Shown here: piece after piece, positions 55,335-63,653 of the stretch
Layout: each line of letters starts with the position of its first letter
How positions within the stretch are numbered: position 1 is the stretch's first letter
From: Allofournierella_A excrementavium
Lineage (GTDB): Bacteria; Bacillota; Clostridia; Oscillospirales; Ruminococcaceae
Length of the DNA: 64,000 nucleotides
Reading direction: 5' to 3'
Assembly: GCA_019120375.1 (NCBI GenBank)
Contig: DWVE01000027.1
Coordinates: forward strand, 1-64,000
Notes under the pieces: model-generated
Told to the model about the DNA's origin: nothing
Database searches by the model: none
What the model saw: only the letters and a program-made list of their open reading frames with translations
Position numbers and translations under genes: made by a program

Positions 55335-57611
55335 ATGCTTTGTGTCAAATGCAAAAAACGCACCGCCGTGGTGTTCATCCAGCGCATGGAGAACGGCCAG
55401 CCCAAGCAGGAGGGCTACTGCCTGACCTGCGCCCGGGCGCTGGGCATCAAGCCGGTGGACGATTTGATGAAACAGTTCGGCATGCGCGACGAGGACCTGG
55501 AGGCCATGGAGGAGCGCATGAACAGCTTCATGGAGGAAGCGGGGGAGAACGGCATGTCCGGCATGTTCCCCTTTGCCCCCATGGGCGAGGAAGAGGGCGA
55601 CGGCAAGGAAAACGACTCGGACGAGGAGTTCACCCCCGGCGGCTCCGCCACCTTCCCCTTCGGCTTCGGCGCCAAGGGCGACAAGAAAAAGGAGAAGGAA
55701 AAGGGCCCCGGCAAGCTGAAATTCCTGGATAAATACTGCGAGAACCTCACCGCCCGCGCCGCCGCCGGAAAGCTGGACGAGATCGTGGGCCGCGACCAGG
55801 AAATTTACCGCACCATCCAGATTTTGGCCCGCCGCCAGAAGAACAACCCCTGCCTCATCGGCGAGGCCGGCGTGGGCAAGACCGCCATCGCCGAGGGCAT
55901 CGCCCAGCGCATCGCCCGGGGCCAGGTGCCCGCCTGCCTCAAGGGCAAAAAGCTCTACCGGCTGGACCTCACCGCCCTGGTGGCCGGCACCCAGTTCCGC
56001 GGCCAGTTCGAGCAGCGGGTGAAAGGCCTCATCGACGAGGTCAAGCGGCTGGGCAACGTCATTTTGTTCATCGACGAGATCCACAGCATCACCGGCGCGG
56101 GCGACAGCGAGGGCGCCATGAACGCGGGCAACATCCTGAAGCCCGCTCTGTCCCGCGGCGAAATTCAGGTCATCGGCGCCACCACCTTCACCGAGTACCG
56201 CAAGTTCATCGAGAAGGACCAGGCCCTGGAGCGCCGCTTCCAGCCTGTGAAGGTGGGCGAGCCCAGCATCGCCGACGCCATCAATGTGCTGAACGGCATC
56301 AAGAAGTATTATGAGGCCCACCACGGCGTGGAGGTCACCTCCCAGATCGTGTCCGCGGCGGTGAACCTCTCCGAGCGGTACATCTCCGACCGCTTTTTGC
56401 CGGACAAGGCCATCGACCTTTTGGACGAGGCCTGCGCCTGCTGCAATCTGCGCCACCCCGAGATCAGCGAGCTGGCCGAGACCCAGAAGTCCCTGGCCGC
56501 GCTGGAAGCGGAGGAGCTGGCCCAGGAGCAGGCGGAGAACGGCCCGGACTACGAGCGCCTTGCCCAGATCAAGACCGAGATGGCCCAGCTGCGGGAAAAG
56601 CTGCCCGAGCTTCAGCTGAAGGCGGGCGGCATCAAGGTGGAGATGCAGGACGTGGCCAAGGTGGTGGAGCTGTGGACCGGCATCCCCGCCATGAAGGTGG
56701 AGCAGAGCGAGTTCGCGAAGCTTTTGAATCTGGAAAGCGAGCTGAAAAAGCGCATCATCGGCCAGGACGAGGCCGTGGAGGCGGTGGCCCGCGCCATGAA
56801 GCGCGCCCGGGCCGACCTTTCCGGCAAGCGGCGGCCCGCCAGCTTCATCTTTGTGGGCCCCACCGGCGTGGGCAAGACCGAGCTGGTGCGCCAGCTGGCG
56901 AACCAGCTGTTTGACACCCCCGACCCGCTCATCCGCATCGACATGAGCGAGTATATGGAAAAGCACACCGTCAGCCGGCTCATCGGCGCCCCTCCGGGCT
57001 ATGTGGGCCATGACGAGGCGGGCCAGCTCACCGAGCAGGTGCGCCGCCGGCCGTACAGCGTGGTGCTGTTCGACGAGATCGAAAAGGCCCACCCGGACGT
57101 GATGAACATCCTGCTCCAGATCCTGGACGAGGGCCGCATCACCGACAGCCAGGGCCGCACGGTGAACTTTGAGAACACCGTCATCTGCATGACCAGCAAC
57201 GCCGGCAGCACCGAAAAGACCGGCGAGACCGGCTTTGCCAAAACGGCCGAGCAGATCAGCGCCAACAAGGCCATGAAGGCCCTGGGCGAATTTTTGCGGC
57301 CGGAGTTTTTGGGCCGCGTGGACGAGGTCATCGCCTTCAAGCCCCTCGGGGAAGAGAGCCTGGAGCGCATCGCCGCCCTGGTGCTGGACGAGTATGTCCA
57401 GTCCCTTGCGGAAAAGGGCGTCACCTTCACCTACACCCCCGCGGCCTGCAGGGTGCTGGTGAAAGAGGCGGGCTCCAAGTTCGGCGCGCGGGACCTGCGG
57501 CGCACCATCCGCAAGCGGGTGGAGGACCCCCTGGCCGAGCGGTTCGTGGCGGGCACTCTTTCTGGCGCCGTCACGCTGGACGCGAAAGAGGACCGGCTGG
57601 AACTGGTCTGA
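55335..57611 (+). CDS. clpE: ATP-dependent Clp protease ATP-binding subunit, ClpE-type
   Basis: 758 residues. The N-terminus has a zinc finger, C3-x2-C6 and C29-x2-C32, in place of the ClpN repeat domain of ClpC, and is followed by an acidic linker (about 80-120). Two AAA+ domains follow: D1 with Walker A GEAGVGKTAIAEG and Walker B VILFIDEIHSI, and D2 with GPTGVGKTELVRQ and VVLFDEIEKAHPDV. Short coiled-coil M-domain (about 370-430). This layout matches ClpE, which unfolds substrates for ClpP and responds to heat stress in Bacillus. A TGACC-type CtsR operator is not obvious upstream. Starts after GAGGGAGAG. Confidence 0.93.
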   Translation: MLCVKCKKRTAVVFIQRMENGQPKQEGYCLTCARALGIKPVDDLMKQFGMRDEDLEAMEERMNSFMEEAGENGMSGMFPFAPMGEEEGDGKENDSDEEFTPGGSATFPFGFGAKGDKKKEKEKGPGKLKFLDKYCENLTARAAAGKLDEIVGRDQEIYRTIQILARRQKNNPCLIGEAGVGKTAIAEGIAQRIARGQVPACLKGKKLYRLDLTALVAGTQFRGQFEQRVKGLIDEVKRLGNVILFIDEIHSITGAGDSEGAMNAGNILKPALSRGEIQVIGATTFTEYRKFIEKDQALERRFQPVKVGEPSIADAINVLNGIKKYYEAHHGVEVTSQIVSAAVNLSERYISDRFLPDKAIDLLDEACACCNLRHPEISELAETQKSLAALEAEELAQEQAENGPDYERLAQIKTEMAQLREKLPELQLKAGGIKVEMQDVAKVVELWTGIPAMKVEQSEFAKLLNLESELKKRIIGQDEAVEAVARAMKRARADLSGKRRPASFIFVGPTGVGKTELVRQLANQLFDTPDPLIRIDMSEYMEKHTVSRLIGAPPGYVGHDEAGQLTEQVRRRPYSVVLFDEIEKAHPDVMNILLQILDEGRITDSQGRTVNFENTVICMTSNAGSTEKTGETGFAKTAEQISANKAMKALGEFLRPEFLGRVDEVIAFKPLGEESLERIAALVLDEYVQSLAEKGVTFTYTPAACRVLVKEAGSKFGARDLRRTIRKRVEDPLAERFVAGTLSGAVTLDAKEDRLELV

Positions 57612-57761
57612 AAGCGGCGTAACGGAGTTGTCTCCGAATTGTAACCAAAAGTTTACGAAAAACTGACATTGGCGGCGCAAAGTTGAAATATTTTCAGGGG
57701 GTCGGTCCGTTTGAGGGGTGAAAGCCTCTCGCGGCGGGCCGCCGCAGAGGAGCGTGAGGGA

Positions 57762-58271
57762 ATGGTGGAGCAGCCGGTGTGCGAAAGCACCGAGATGGAA
57801 CGGCTGGTGGATGTGTACGGCACCGGCATGCTGCGCATGTGCTGCATGTATCTGGGCGATGTGCACCTGGCCCAGGACGCCGTGCAGGATGCTTTCATCA
57901 AGATCTACCGCGCCTGGCGGCCCATCGAAAACCCATCGGCGGAAAAGGCCTGGGTCATGCGCATCACGGTGAACGTCTGCAAGGATTATCTGCGCAGCGC
58001 CTGGAAGCGCAAGGTCAATCTGGTGGAGCAGTATCCCGAGCTGCCCGGCACGGAGACCCCCAAGGACGGGCAGGGCCGCCTGTTCCAGGAGATCATGGCC
58101 CTGAAACCCAAATACAAAGAGGTCATCCTGCTGCACTATTACCAGCAGCTGAAGGTCAACGAGATCGCCGCGGTGCTGGGCGCGCCCCAGTCCACGGTGA
58201 GCATCCGGCTGCGCCGCGCCCGGGAGGCATTGAAAAAAAGATTGGAGGGAGGGCCAAATGAAGATCTGTGA
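57762..58271 (+). CDS. ECF-type sigma factor
   Basis: 169 residues. Region 2 (MERLVDVYGTGMLRMCCMYLGDVHLAQDAVQDAFIKIYRAW..AWVMRITVNVCKDYLR) and region 4 (LFQEIMALKPKYKEVILLHYYQQLKVNEIAAVLGAPQSTVSIRLRRAREALKKRL) are complete, region 3 is absent, as in ECF sigma factors. ATG at 57762 is preferred (AGAGGAG nine bases upstream); a TTG at 57711 is possible. A TGTAACC element at 57640, ECF -35-like, would allow autoregulation. The next gene overlaps by 14 bases and encodes its membrane regulator. Confidence 0.93.
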   Translation: MVEQPVCESTEMERLVDVYGTGMLRMCCMYLGDVHLAQDAVQDAFIKIYRAWRPIENPSAEKAWVMRITVNVCKDYLRSAWKRKVNLVEQYPELPGTETPKDGQGRLFQEIMALKPKYKEVILLHYYQQLKVNEIAAVLGAPQSTVSIRLRRAREALKKRLEGGPNEDL

Positions 58272-59649
58272 CGAAACGGTCCGGGCCGCTGTCGACAGCG
58301 GCCTGAGCAGCGTCCAGATGGACGCTGCTCAAAAGCAGGCTATCCTGGCCCAGTGCCGGCCCACCGTGGCCGTGGCGCCGCCGGTAAGGCGCCTGCGCCC
58401 GATGAAGCGCGTGCTGGCACTGGCGGCGGCCTTTGCCCTCGTTCTGTGCCTGGGCGGCGGCGTGCTGGCCGCGGCCCCCGAGCTGCAGCAGAAACTGGCC
58501 GTTCTGGGCGAGGAGACGCTGCAGATGCTTCAGCCCATCAATCAGGTCAGCGAGGACGCGGGCATCCGCATGGAAGTGCTGGCCGCCATGAGCGACGGCC
58601 AGGTGGCAGCGGTCTACATCGGCCTGCAGGACACCACCGGCCAGGGACGCATCGGCCCGGATGCCGAGCTTTACACCCCGCAGGTCACCGGCACCATGTT
58701 CACCAACGTGGAAACGGTGGACTATGACGAGGCCACCGGCACCGCCATCCTGCGGCTCACCGCCAACGCCAGCCAGCAGCTGGCGGGCAAAAAGATCACC
58801 GTGGGCGCCACCAGCATCACCTCCGGGCTGTCCTTCAACGACCCGGTGGACCTGGGCTACACCATGGAGGAAGTCCGCAGCCTCACCGGCCACATCCCGG
58901 TGCAGTACAACCAGCAGATCGACTCCTGGGGCGCCACCGGCCCGGCCATGGAGTGCTACACCAAGCTGCTGGACGAGGGCAAGATCCCTGTGCTCGCCGG
59001 CTGGGAGCAGCCGCTGGCCCTGCCCGGCGTGGACTGGGCCAACGTGAACGCCGCCGGCGTGGTGGACGGCCAGCTGCACATCCAGGTGAACAACCTGGGC
59101 GGCATGGGCCGGGTGAACCGCCTGTCCTTCTCGCTGTGGAACGCCGAGGGCGAGCGGGTGCCCTGCACCGAGCTGGAACTGGACCTGGGCGAAGAACACA
59201 AGATGGGCACCTTCCAGAGCTACAACGATCTGGTGGAGTATGTGCTCATCCCGCCGGAGGGCGCCGACCAGAGCGAACTGACCGTCCGAATGGAGACCAT
59301 GACCTACGACTGGCTCATCGACGGCGATTGGGCCACCACCTTCCGGCTGGAGGAAGCCAGCGAATCGCTGGTCATCCCCTGCGGCAAGGACATGAACCCC
59401 TGGACGCTTGACGAAGTGCAGGTGTCGCCCATTTCCGTCACCGCCTTCGGCACCGGCGAGATGACCGCCGACAGCGAAGCCGCCGACCTGCGGGTCATCC
59501 TGACCGACGGCACCGAGGTGTCCAGCAGCAGCGCCAGCGTCAGCACCGGCGACGGCACCGTCGTCTGCCGCAGCATCTTCGATCAGGTCATCGACCTGGA
59601 AAAGGTGGCAAAGGTCACCCTCAACGGCGAGGAGCTGCCGCTGCCCTGA
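58258..59649 (+). CDS. Membrane-anchored regulator of the ECF sigma factor (DUF4179-like anti-sigma)
   Basis: 463 residues. A short cytoplasmic N-terminus (1-48; CDETVRAAVDSGLSSVQMDAAQKQAIL) with a basic stretch, one membrane helix (about 50-70, RVLALAAAFALVLCLGGGVLAAA), then a large extracytoplasmic domain rich in beta strands. The N-terminal part lacks a clear ZAS zinc motif, so inhibition may differ from the HX3CX2C class. It overlaps the sigma gene by 14 bases, implying balanced translation. A stress signal outside the cell would release the sigma factor. Confidence 0.78.
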   Translation: MKICDETVRAAVDSGLSSVQMDAAQKQAILAQCRPTVAVAPPVRRLRPMKRVLALAAAFALVLCLGGGVLAAAPELQQKLAVLGEETLQMLQPINQVSEDAGIRMEVLAAMSDGQVAAVYIGLQDTTGQGRIGPDAELYTPQVTGTMFTNVETVDYDEATGTAILRLTANASQQLAGKKITVGATSITSGLSFNDPVDLGYTMEEVRSLTGHIPVQYNQQIDSWGATGPAMECYTKLLDEGKIPVLAGWEQPLALPGVDWANVNAAGVVDGQLHIQVNNLGGMGRVNRLSFSLWNAEGERVPCTELELDLGEEHKMGTFQSYNDLVEYVLIPPEGADQSELTVRMETMTYDWLIDGDWATTFRLEEASESLVIPCGKDMNPWTLDEVQVSPISVTAFGTGEMTADSEAADLRVILTDGTEVSSSSASVSTGDGTVVCRSIFDQVIDLEKVAKVTLNGEELPLP

Positions 59650-59662
59650 CAAAATCGAAAAG

Positions 59663-59694
59663 TCCCCCTGCCCGCAAGGCAGGGGGATTTTTTT
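59663..59694 (+). terminator. Terminator of the sigma/anti-sigma operon
   Basis: TCCCCCTGCC pairs with GGCAGGGGGA over a five-base loop and is followed by TTTTTTT. Confidence 0.92.
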
Positions 59695-59833
59695 GCCACA
59701 AAACCGCCTGTATACCGATGATTTTGTAGAATGATGGAGAAAATATACAAATAGTAAATCAGATGGGGCGGCTTTTTCTCGCTCCGCCTTTGTGCTACAA
59801 TGAAAAAAACGCCGCGAAAGGGATGAAGCGAAG

Positions 59834-60793
59834 ATGAAAATAGTGGTGATGGACGGCCATGCCCTCGACCCGGGTGACCTGGGCTGGCAGGGCTTTGAGG
59901 CGCTGGGCGAGTTCGAGTATTACGACCGCACCCCGCCCCAGCTCATCCTGCCCCGCATGGCGGGAGCCGGGGCGGTGCTGGTGAACAAGACCCCCATCAC
60001 CGCCGCCACGCTGGCCGCCTGCCCGGACCTGCGCTACATCGGGGTGCTGGCCACCGGCTACAATGTGGTGGACACCGCCGCCGCGGCGGCAAGGGGCATC
60101 CCGGTGTGCAACGTGCCGGACTATGGCACCGAGGCGGTGGCCCAGTTCACCTTTGCCCTGCTGCTGGAGCTGTGCCACCGGGTGGGGGACCACAGCCGGG
60201 GCGTGCACGACGGCGAGTGGTGCTCCAAAATCGATTTCTGCTATTGGAACACCCCCCAGCGGGAACTGGCGGGCCTTGTCTTCGGCGTGGTGGGCTACGG
60301 GCGCATCGGCCGGGCGGCGGCGCGCATCGCCCGGGCCTTCGGCATGAAGGTGCTGGCCTATGGGCCGCACCTGGCCCCCGGCCCCCTGGAGGACGGGGCC
60401 GCGGCGGTGACGCTGGAAGAGCTGTTTGCCGCGGCGGACGTGGTCAGCCTCCACTGCCCCCTCACTGCCCAAAACGCCGGCATGATCGACCGGCAGGCCA
60501 TCGCCGCCATGAAGCCGGGGGTGCTGCTGCTGAACACCGCCCGGGGCCCGCTGGTGAACGAGGCGGACCTGGCCGCCGCCCTCAAAAGCGGACGGGTGGC
60601 GGGGGCCGCGCTGGACGTGGTGAGCGCCGAGCCCATCCGGGCCGACAACCCCCTGCTGGGCGCGCCGAACTGCATCCTCACCCCCCACATGGCCTGGGGG
60701 GCAAAGGCCGCCCGCCAGCGCCTGATGGACACGGCGGTGGAAAACCTGCGCAGTTTTCTGGCCGGCAGGACCGTCAACGCTGTGAATCTGTGA
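59834..60793 (+). CDS. D-2-hydroxyacid dehydrogenase (glycerate dehydrogenase-like)
   Basis: 319 residues. NAD-binding loop GVVGYGRIGRAAARIARAFGMKVLAYG and the catalytic triad of the family: Arg in NTARGPLV, Glu in VVSAEPI and His in LTPHMAW. N-terminal substrate domain with VNKTPITAATLAACPDLRYIGVLATGYNVVDT and NVPDYGTEAVAQFTFALLLEL. Likely reduces hydroxypyruvate, glyoxylate or a related 2-oxoacid; the substrate is not fixed. Downstream terminator shared with sigK. AAAGGGATGAAGCG precedes the ATG. A TACAAT box near 59796 may be the -10. Confidence 0.92.
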   Translation: MKIVVMDGHALDPGDLGWQGFEALGEFEYYDRTPPQLILPRMAGAGAVLVNKTPITAATLAACPDLRYIGVLATGYNVVDTAAAAARGIPVCNVPDYGTEAVAQFTFALLLELCHRVGDHSRGVHDGEWCSKIDFCYWNTPQRELAGLVFGVVGYGRIGRAAARIARAFGMKVLAYGPHLAPGPLEDGAAAVTLEELFAAADVVSLHCPLTAQNAGMIDRQAIAAMKPGVLLLNTARGPLVNEADLAAALKSGRVAGAALDVVSAEPIRADNPLLGAPNCILTPHMAWGAKAARQRLMDTAVENLRSFLAGRTVNAVNL

Positions 60794-60807
60794 AGCACCG
60801 AAAAAGC

Positions 60808-60832
60808 GCCCCCGCCGGTTTCCGGCGGGGGC
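60808..60832. terminator. Bidirectional terminator, dehydrogenase and sigK
   Basis: GCCCCCGCCGG pairs with CCGGCGGGGGC with a TTT loop; CCTTTC follows on the plus strand and TTTTTCGG on the minus strand, ten bases past the sigK stop. Confidence 0.85.
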
Positions 60833-60842
60833 CCTTTCTGAG

Positions 60843-61532
60843 TTATCGTTCCTGCTCCAGCAGCGACTGGCGCAGCGAGAGCACCGCCGCCTTTTCGATG
60901 CGGCTGATGTAGCTGCGGCTGATGCCCAGAAGGTCGGCCACCTCCTGCTGGGTCATGGGCGGCTGGCCGGAGAGGCCGTAGCGCAGCAGCACCACCTGCC
61001 GCTGCCGCCCCGAAAGGCCGTCCACCAGCTGCCGCAGGCGGGCGGTCTCGTCCCGGCGCTCGCAGTCCTCGTCCAGAAGAAAATCGTCCGGCACCACGTC
61101 GATCACCGTCAGGGCGCTGCCGTCCTTGCCCGCCTCGATGGGCTCGTTCATGCTCACGGTGGCGGGGGCCTTCTTCTGCTTGCGGAAGCTCATGCGCACC
61201 TCGTTGTCGATGCAGCGGGAAGCATAGGTGGAAAAGCGGGCCTGCTTTGTGTTGTCGAAGCTGTTTACCGCCTTGATGAGCCCGATGGTGCCGATGCTGA
61301 TGAGGTCCTCCGCGTCGCCGGGCAGGGAATAGTATTTCTTCACCACATGGGCCACCAGCCGCAGGTTGTGGCGGATGATGCGGTCCCGGGCGGCCATGTC
61401 CCCCGCCTTGAAGGCGGCAAAGGCCTCCACCTCCTGCCGCGGCGTCAGCGGGCGGGGAAAGCTGCCCGTCTCCAGATGCAGCGCCAGATACAGAATGTGC
61501 GAAGCGATAAAGCTGAAAAATACCCCAAACAT
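60843..61532 (-). CDS. sigK: RNA polymerase sigma factor SigK (sporulation, mother cell)
   Basis: 229 residues. A hydrophobic pro-sequence-like N-terminus (FSFIASHILYLALHLETGSFPRPLTP) precedes region 2 (MAARDRIIRHNLRLVAHVVKKYYSLPGDAEDLISIGTIGLIKAVNSFD..RFSTYASRCIDNEVRMSFRKQKK) and region 4 (LSGRQRQVVLLRYGLSGQPPMTQQEVADLLGISRSYISRIEKAAVLSL). The frame is continuous, with no skin-type insertion. SigK controls late mother-cell genes such as dpaAB. The start at 61532 has GGGAGGG seven bases upstream. A sigma-E-like promoter lies just in front. Confidence 0.93.
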   Translation of the reverse strand: MFGVFFSFIASHILYLALHLETGSFPRPLTPRQEVEAFAAFKAGDMAARDRIIRHNLRLVAHVVKKYYSLPGDAEDLISIGTIGLIKAVNSFDNTKQARFSTYASRCIDNEVRMSFRKQKKAPATVSMNEPIEAGKDGSALTVIDVVPDDFLLDEDCERRDETARLRQLVDGLSGRQRQVVLLRYGLSGQPPMTQQEVADLLGISRSYISRIEKAAVLSLRQSLLEQER

Positions 61533-61553
61533 AAAACAACCCTCCCTGCCATA

Positions 61554-61581
61554 AAGGTATGGCGGGAGGGCGGTCCTGTAT
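61554..61581 (-). promoter_or_regulatory. Sigma-E type promoter of sigK
   Basis: On the minus strand ATA (61581-61579), 17 bases and CATACCTT (61561-61554) resemble the sigma-E consensus (ATA, 16-18 bases, CATACA-like). This fits sigma-E control of sigK in the mother cell. The implied leader is only about 15 bases, but it includes the ribosome site. Confidence 0.6.
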
Positions 61582-61596
61582 GCCGGGGCGCGGGGC

Positions 61597-62157
61597 TTAT
61601 TTCAGCTGCAGCCCGTCGTGGAAGGCACGGCCGGCGGTCTCGCCCAGCGCGCGGTAGAGGTTGTGGATGGGGTCGAAGGTGATGGGCCGCAGCTTGGCCG
61701 GGTCGATGCGGCCGGCCTCGTCCAGCACCGCCTCGTCGGCGCTCACGTTCACCACTTCGCCCACCAGGCGGCAGCTCTCCGGGTCGTAGCTCACCAGCCG
61801 GCACTCCACCGCCATGGGCAGCTCGTCGATGAGGGGCGCGTCCACAAAGGGCGAGGGGGTGACGTGCCAGCCCGCCTTTGCCACCTTGTCCGGCACCTTG
61901 TTGCCCGACTCGATGCCCACATAGTCGCAGGCGGCCATCTGGTCCGCCGTGGCCATGCTCACGGTGAAGGCCTTCCGGGCCAGGATGTTGGCGGTGGTCT
62001 TGTGCCCGGCGCTGATGCAGAAGGAAAGTTCTTTGTCATCGCTCACGCCGCCCCAGGCGGCGTTCATGGCGTCGGCGGTGCCGTCCTCGTTCCAGCTGGC
62101 CAGAATGAACACCGGCTGGGGATAGGTCCAGGGTTTTGCTCCAAAATTTTTGCGCAT
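61597..62157 (-). CDS. Flavin reductase family protein (flavoredoxin-like)
   Basis: 186 residues. The split-barrel FMN fold: MRKNFGAKPWTYPQPVFILASWNEDGTADAMNAAWGGVSDDKELSFCISAGHKTTANILARKAFTVSMATADQM and LPMAVECRLVSYDPESCRLVGEVVNVSADEAVLD, DPAKLRPITFDPIHNLYRALGE. No heme or Fe-S motif. The gene sits downstream of the aldo/keto reductase gene (28 bases), with AAGGAGG about ten bases before the ATG, so both should answer to the divergent MerR regulator. Confidence 0.9.
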   Translation of the reverse strand: MRKNFGAKPWTYPQPVFILASWNEDGTADAMNAAWGGVSDDKELSFCISAGHKTTANILARKAFTVSMATADQMAACDYVGIESGNKVPDKVAKAGWHVTPSPFVDAPLIDELPMAVECRLVSYDPESCRLVGEVVNVSADEAVLDEAGRIDPAKLRPITFDPIHNLYRALGETAGRAFHDGLQLK

Positions 62158-62184
62158 GGGTCTCGTTCCTCCTTGTGGCCGGCG

Positions 62185-63063
62185 TCATTCCGCTGCGGAG
62201 CCGCCCTGCCGGCCGCGGCGCTGCTCCACCATCTCTACGAACCATTCTACCATATTCGGGTCCTGATGGGAGAAAAACGCGCTCTGTTTTTTGTCCAGCG
62301 CCGCGATGGCCTCCATCTCCTCCCGGCTGAGGGAAAAACCGAACACGTCCAGATTCTCCCGCATGCGCTCCACATGGGTGGACTTGGGGATGACCACCAC
62401 GCCCCGCTGCAAATGCCAGCGCAGCATGACCTGGGCGGCGGTCCTGCCGTGGCGGCGGCCGATGTCCGTCAGCACCGGGTGGGTGAACAGGCCGCCCCGG
62501 CCCTCGCCGAAGGGAGCCCAGGCCTCCGCCTGCACGCCGTACTTTTCCATCCACTTCAGGGCTTCGGCCTGCTGGTGGAAGGGGTGGATCTCCACCTGGT
62601 CCACCATGGGGCGGATGCGGGCAAAGCTGGCCAGGTCCACCAGCCGGTCGGGGTAAAAGTTGGACACGCCGATGGCCCGCACCCGCCCTTCATCATAAAG
62701 CTCTTCCAGCGCGCGCCACGCGCCGTAATAGTCAGCAAAGGGCTGGTGCAGCAGCACCAGGTCCAGATAGTCCACGCCCAGCTTCTCCATGGAATCCAGC
62801 ACCGAGGCCCGGGCGGCCTGCTGGCCGTAGTGCTCCACCCACACCTTGGTGGTCAGAAAAATATCCTCCCGCGGCACGCCGGATCTGCGGATGGCGCTGC
62901 CCACCTGCGCCTCGTTGAAATAGCTTTGGGCGGTGTCCAGCGAGCGGTAGCCCGCGCCCAGCGCGTCCAGCACGCAGCGCTCGCACTCCTGCGGGCTCAC
63001 CTGATAAACGCCGTAGCCCACCATGGGCATCTTCACCCCGTTGGAAAGAGTCGTGTATTCCAT
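62185..63063 (-). CDS. Aldo/keto reductase
   Basis: 292 residues. NADPH-dependent carbonyl reductase of the AKR5-type. The tetrad is D (SLDTAQSY), Y (QSYFNEAQVG), K (LTTKVWVEH) and H (LVLLHQPF). NGVKMPMVGYGVYQV at the start, RAIGVSNFYPDRLVDL, VEIHPFHQQ, APFGEG and VVVIPKSTHVERMRENLDVFGFSLSREEM with the cofactor-binding Ser/Lys are all conserved. ATG at 63063 has GGAGG about eight bases upstream; an in-frame ATG nine codons earlier lacks one. Transcribed from the MerR-controlled promoter, divergent from merR. Confidence 0.95.
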   Translation of the reverse strand: MEYTTLSNGVKMPMVGYGVYQVSPQECERCVLDALGAGYRSLDTAQSYFNEAQVGSAIRRSGVPREDIFLTTKVWVEHYGQQAARASVLDSMEKLGVDYLDLVLLHQPFADYYGAWRALEELYDEGRVRAIGVSNFYPDRLVDLASFARIRPMVDQVEIHPFHQQAEALKWMEKYGVQAEAWAPFGEGRGGLFTHPVLTDIGRRHGRTAAQVMLRWHLQRGVVVIPKSTHVERMRENLDVFGFSLSREEMEAIAALDKKQSAFFSHQDPNMVEWFVEMVEQRRGRQGGSAAE

Positions 63064-63130
63064 CGTTTCGTCCTCCGTTTCTGCGCACATCTGCTCCCCC
63101 TTGCACCGCGCCGGGGGATGTGGTATCCTC

Positions 63131-63161
63131 AGTGTAGCACCCGGTAGTTACTACCGGTCAA
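63131..63161 (-). promoter_or_regulatory. MerR-type operator promoter with 19-bp spacer
   Basis: TTGACC (63161-63156), 19 bases and TACACT (63136-63131) on the minus strand. Inside and overlapping the -35 is the perfect 17-base palindrome CCGGTAGTTACTACCGG (63141-63157). The long spacer is diagnostic of promoters activated by MerR-family untwisting. Confidence 0.93.
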
Positions 63162-63200
63162 GCCCCCATTTGTGAAGAAAGTGCGAAAGGAGAGGGTCCC

Positions 63201-63599
63201 ATGCTCTATTCCATGAAAGAGGTCTGCCAGCGGACCGGCCTGAACTATGAGACGCTGAAGTTCTACTGCAACCAGGGCCTTGTGCCCAACGTCAAGCGGG
63301 ACGGCGGCAACCGCCGGGTGTTCGACGAGCGGGACCTGGCCTGGCTGGAGGGGCTGGGCTGCCTGCGCCGCTGCGGACTGAGCATCAAGGAGATGCAGCA
63401 CTATGTGCAGCTGTGCCTGCGGGGGGAGACGTCCATCCCGGAGCGCAAGGTCATTCTGGCCGAGCGGCGCAAGGCGCTGGAAGAGGAGATGGCCCGGCTG
63501 CAAAGCGCGCTGGAATATCTGGACAGCAAACAGGCCTTCTACGACGAGGTGTTGGCAGGGCGCAGACCCTATGTGAGCAACCTTCTGCCCCAAAAATAA
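63201..63599 (+). CDS. MerR family transcription regulator
   Basis: 132 residues. N-terminal winged helix (SMKEVCQRTGLNYETLKFYCNQGLVPNVKRDGGNRRVFDERDLAWLEGL), then a second helix-turn-helix-like segment (GLSIKEMQHYVQL) and a coiled-coil dimerisation helix (about 75-115, RKVILAERRKALEEEMARLQSALEYL). Only short effector-binding sequence follows, with no cysteines in the metal-binding positions, so the inducer is probably organic (an electrophile or substrate of the reductases) rather than a metal. GGAGAGGG precedes the ATG. Confidence 0.94.
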   Translation: MLYSMKEVCQRTGLNYETLKFYCNQGLVPNVKRDGGNRRVFDERDLAWLEGLGCLRRCGLSIKEMQHYVQLCLRGETSIPERKVILAERRKALEEEMARLQSALEYLDSKQAFYDEVLAGRRPYVSNLLPQK

Positions 63600-63604
63600 A
63601 AGGG

Positions 63605-63637
63605 ACCCCCGCGGGCTTTCAGCCCGCGGGGGTTTTG
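63605..63637. terminator. Terminator between merR and the edge gene
   Basis: ACCCCCGCGGGCT pairs with AGCCCGCGGGGGT over a three-base loop and is followed by TTT; on the minus strand CCCTTTTATTTTTGG gives a second T-rich run. Confidence 0.8.
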
Positions 63638-63653
63638 CGCGCCAAAGGCGCGC

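Noticed and set aside
60843..61532. Housekeeping or sigma-H type sigma factor
   Set aside because: It has a hydrophobic pro-sequence-like N-terminus and the SigK-like FPRPL motif, and lacks region 1, so SigK fits better; SigE would carry a longer two-helix pro-sequence.
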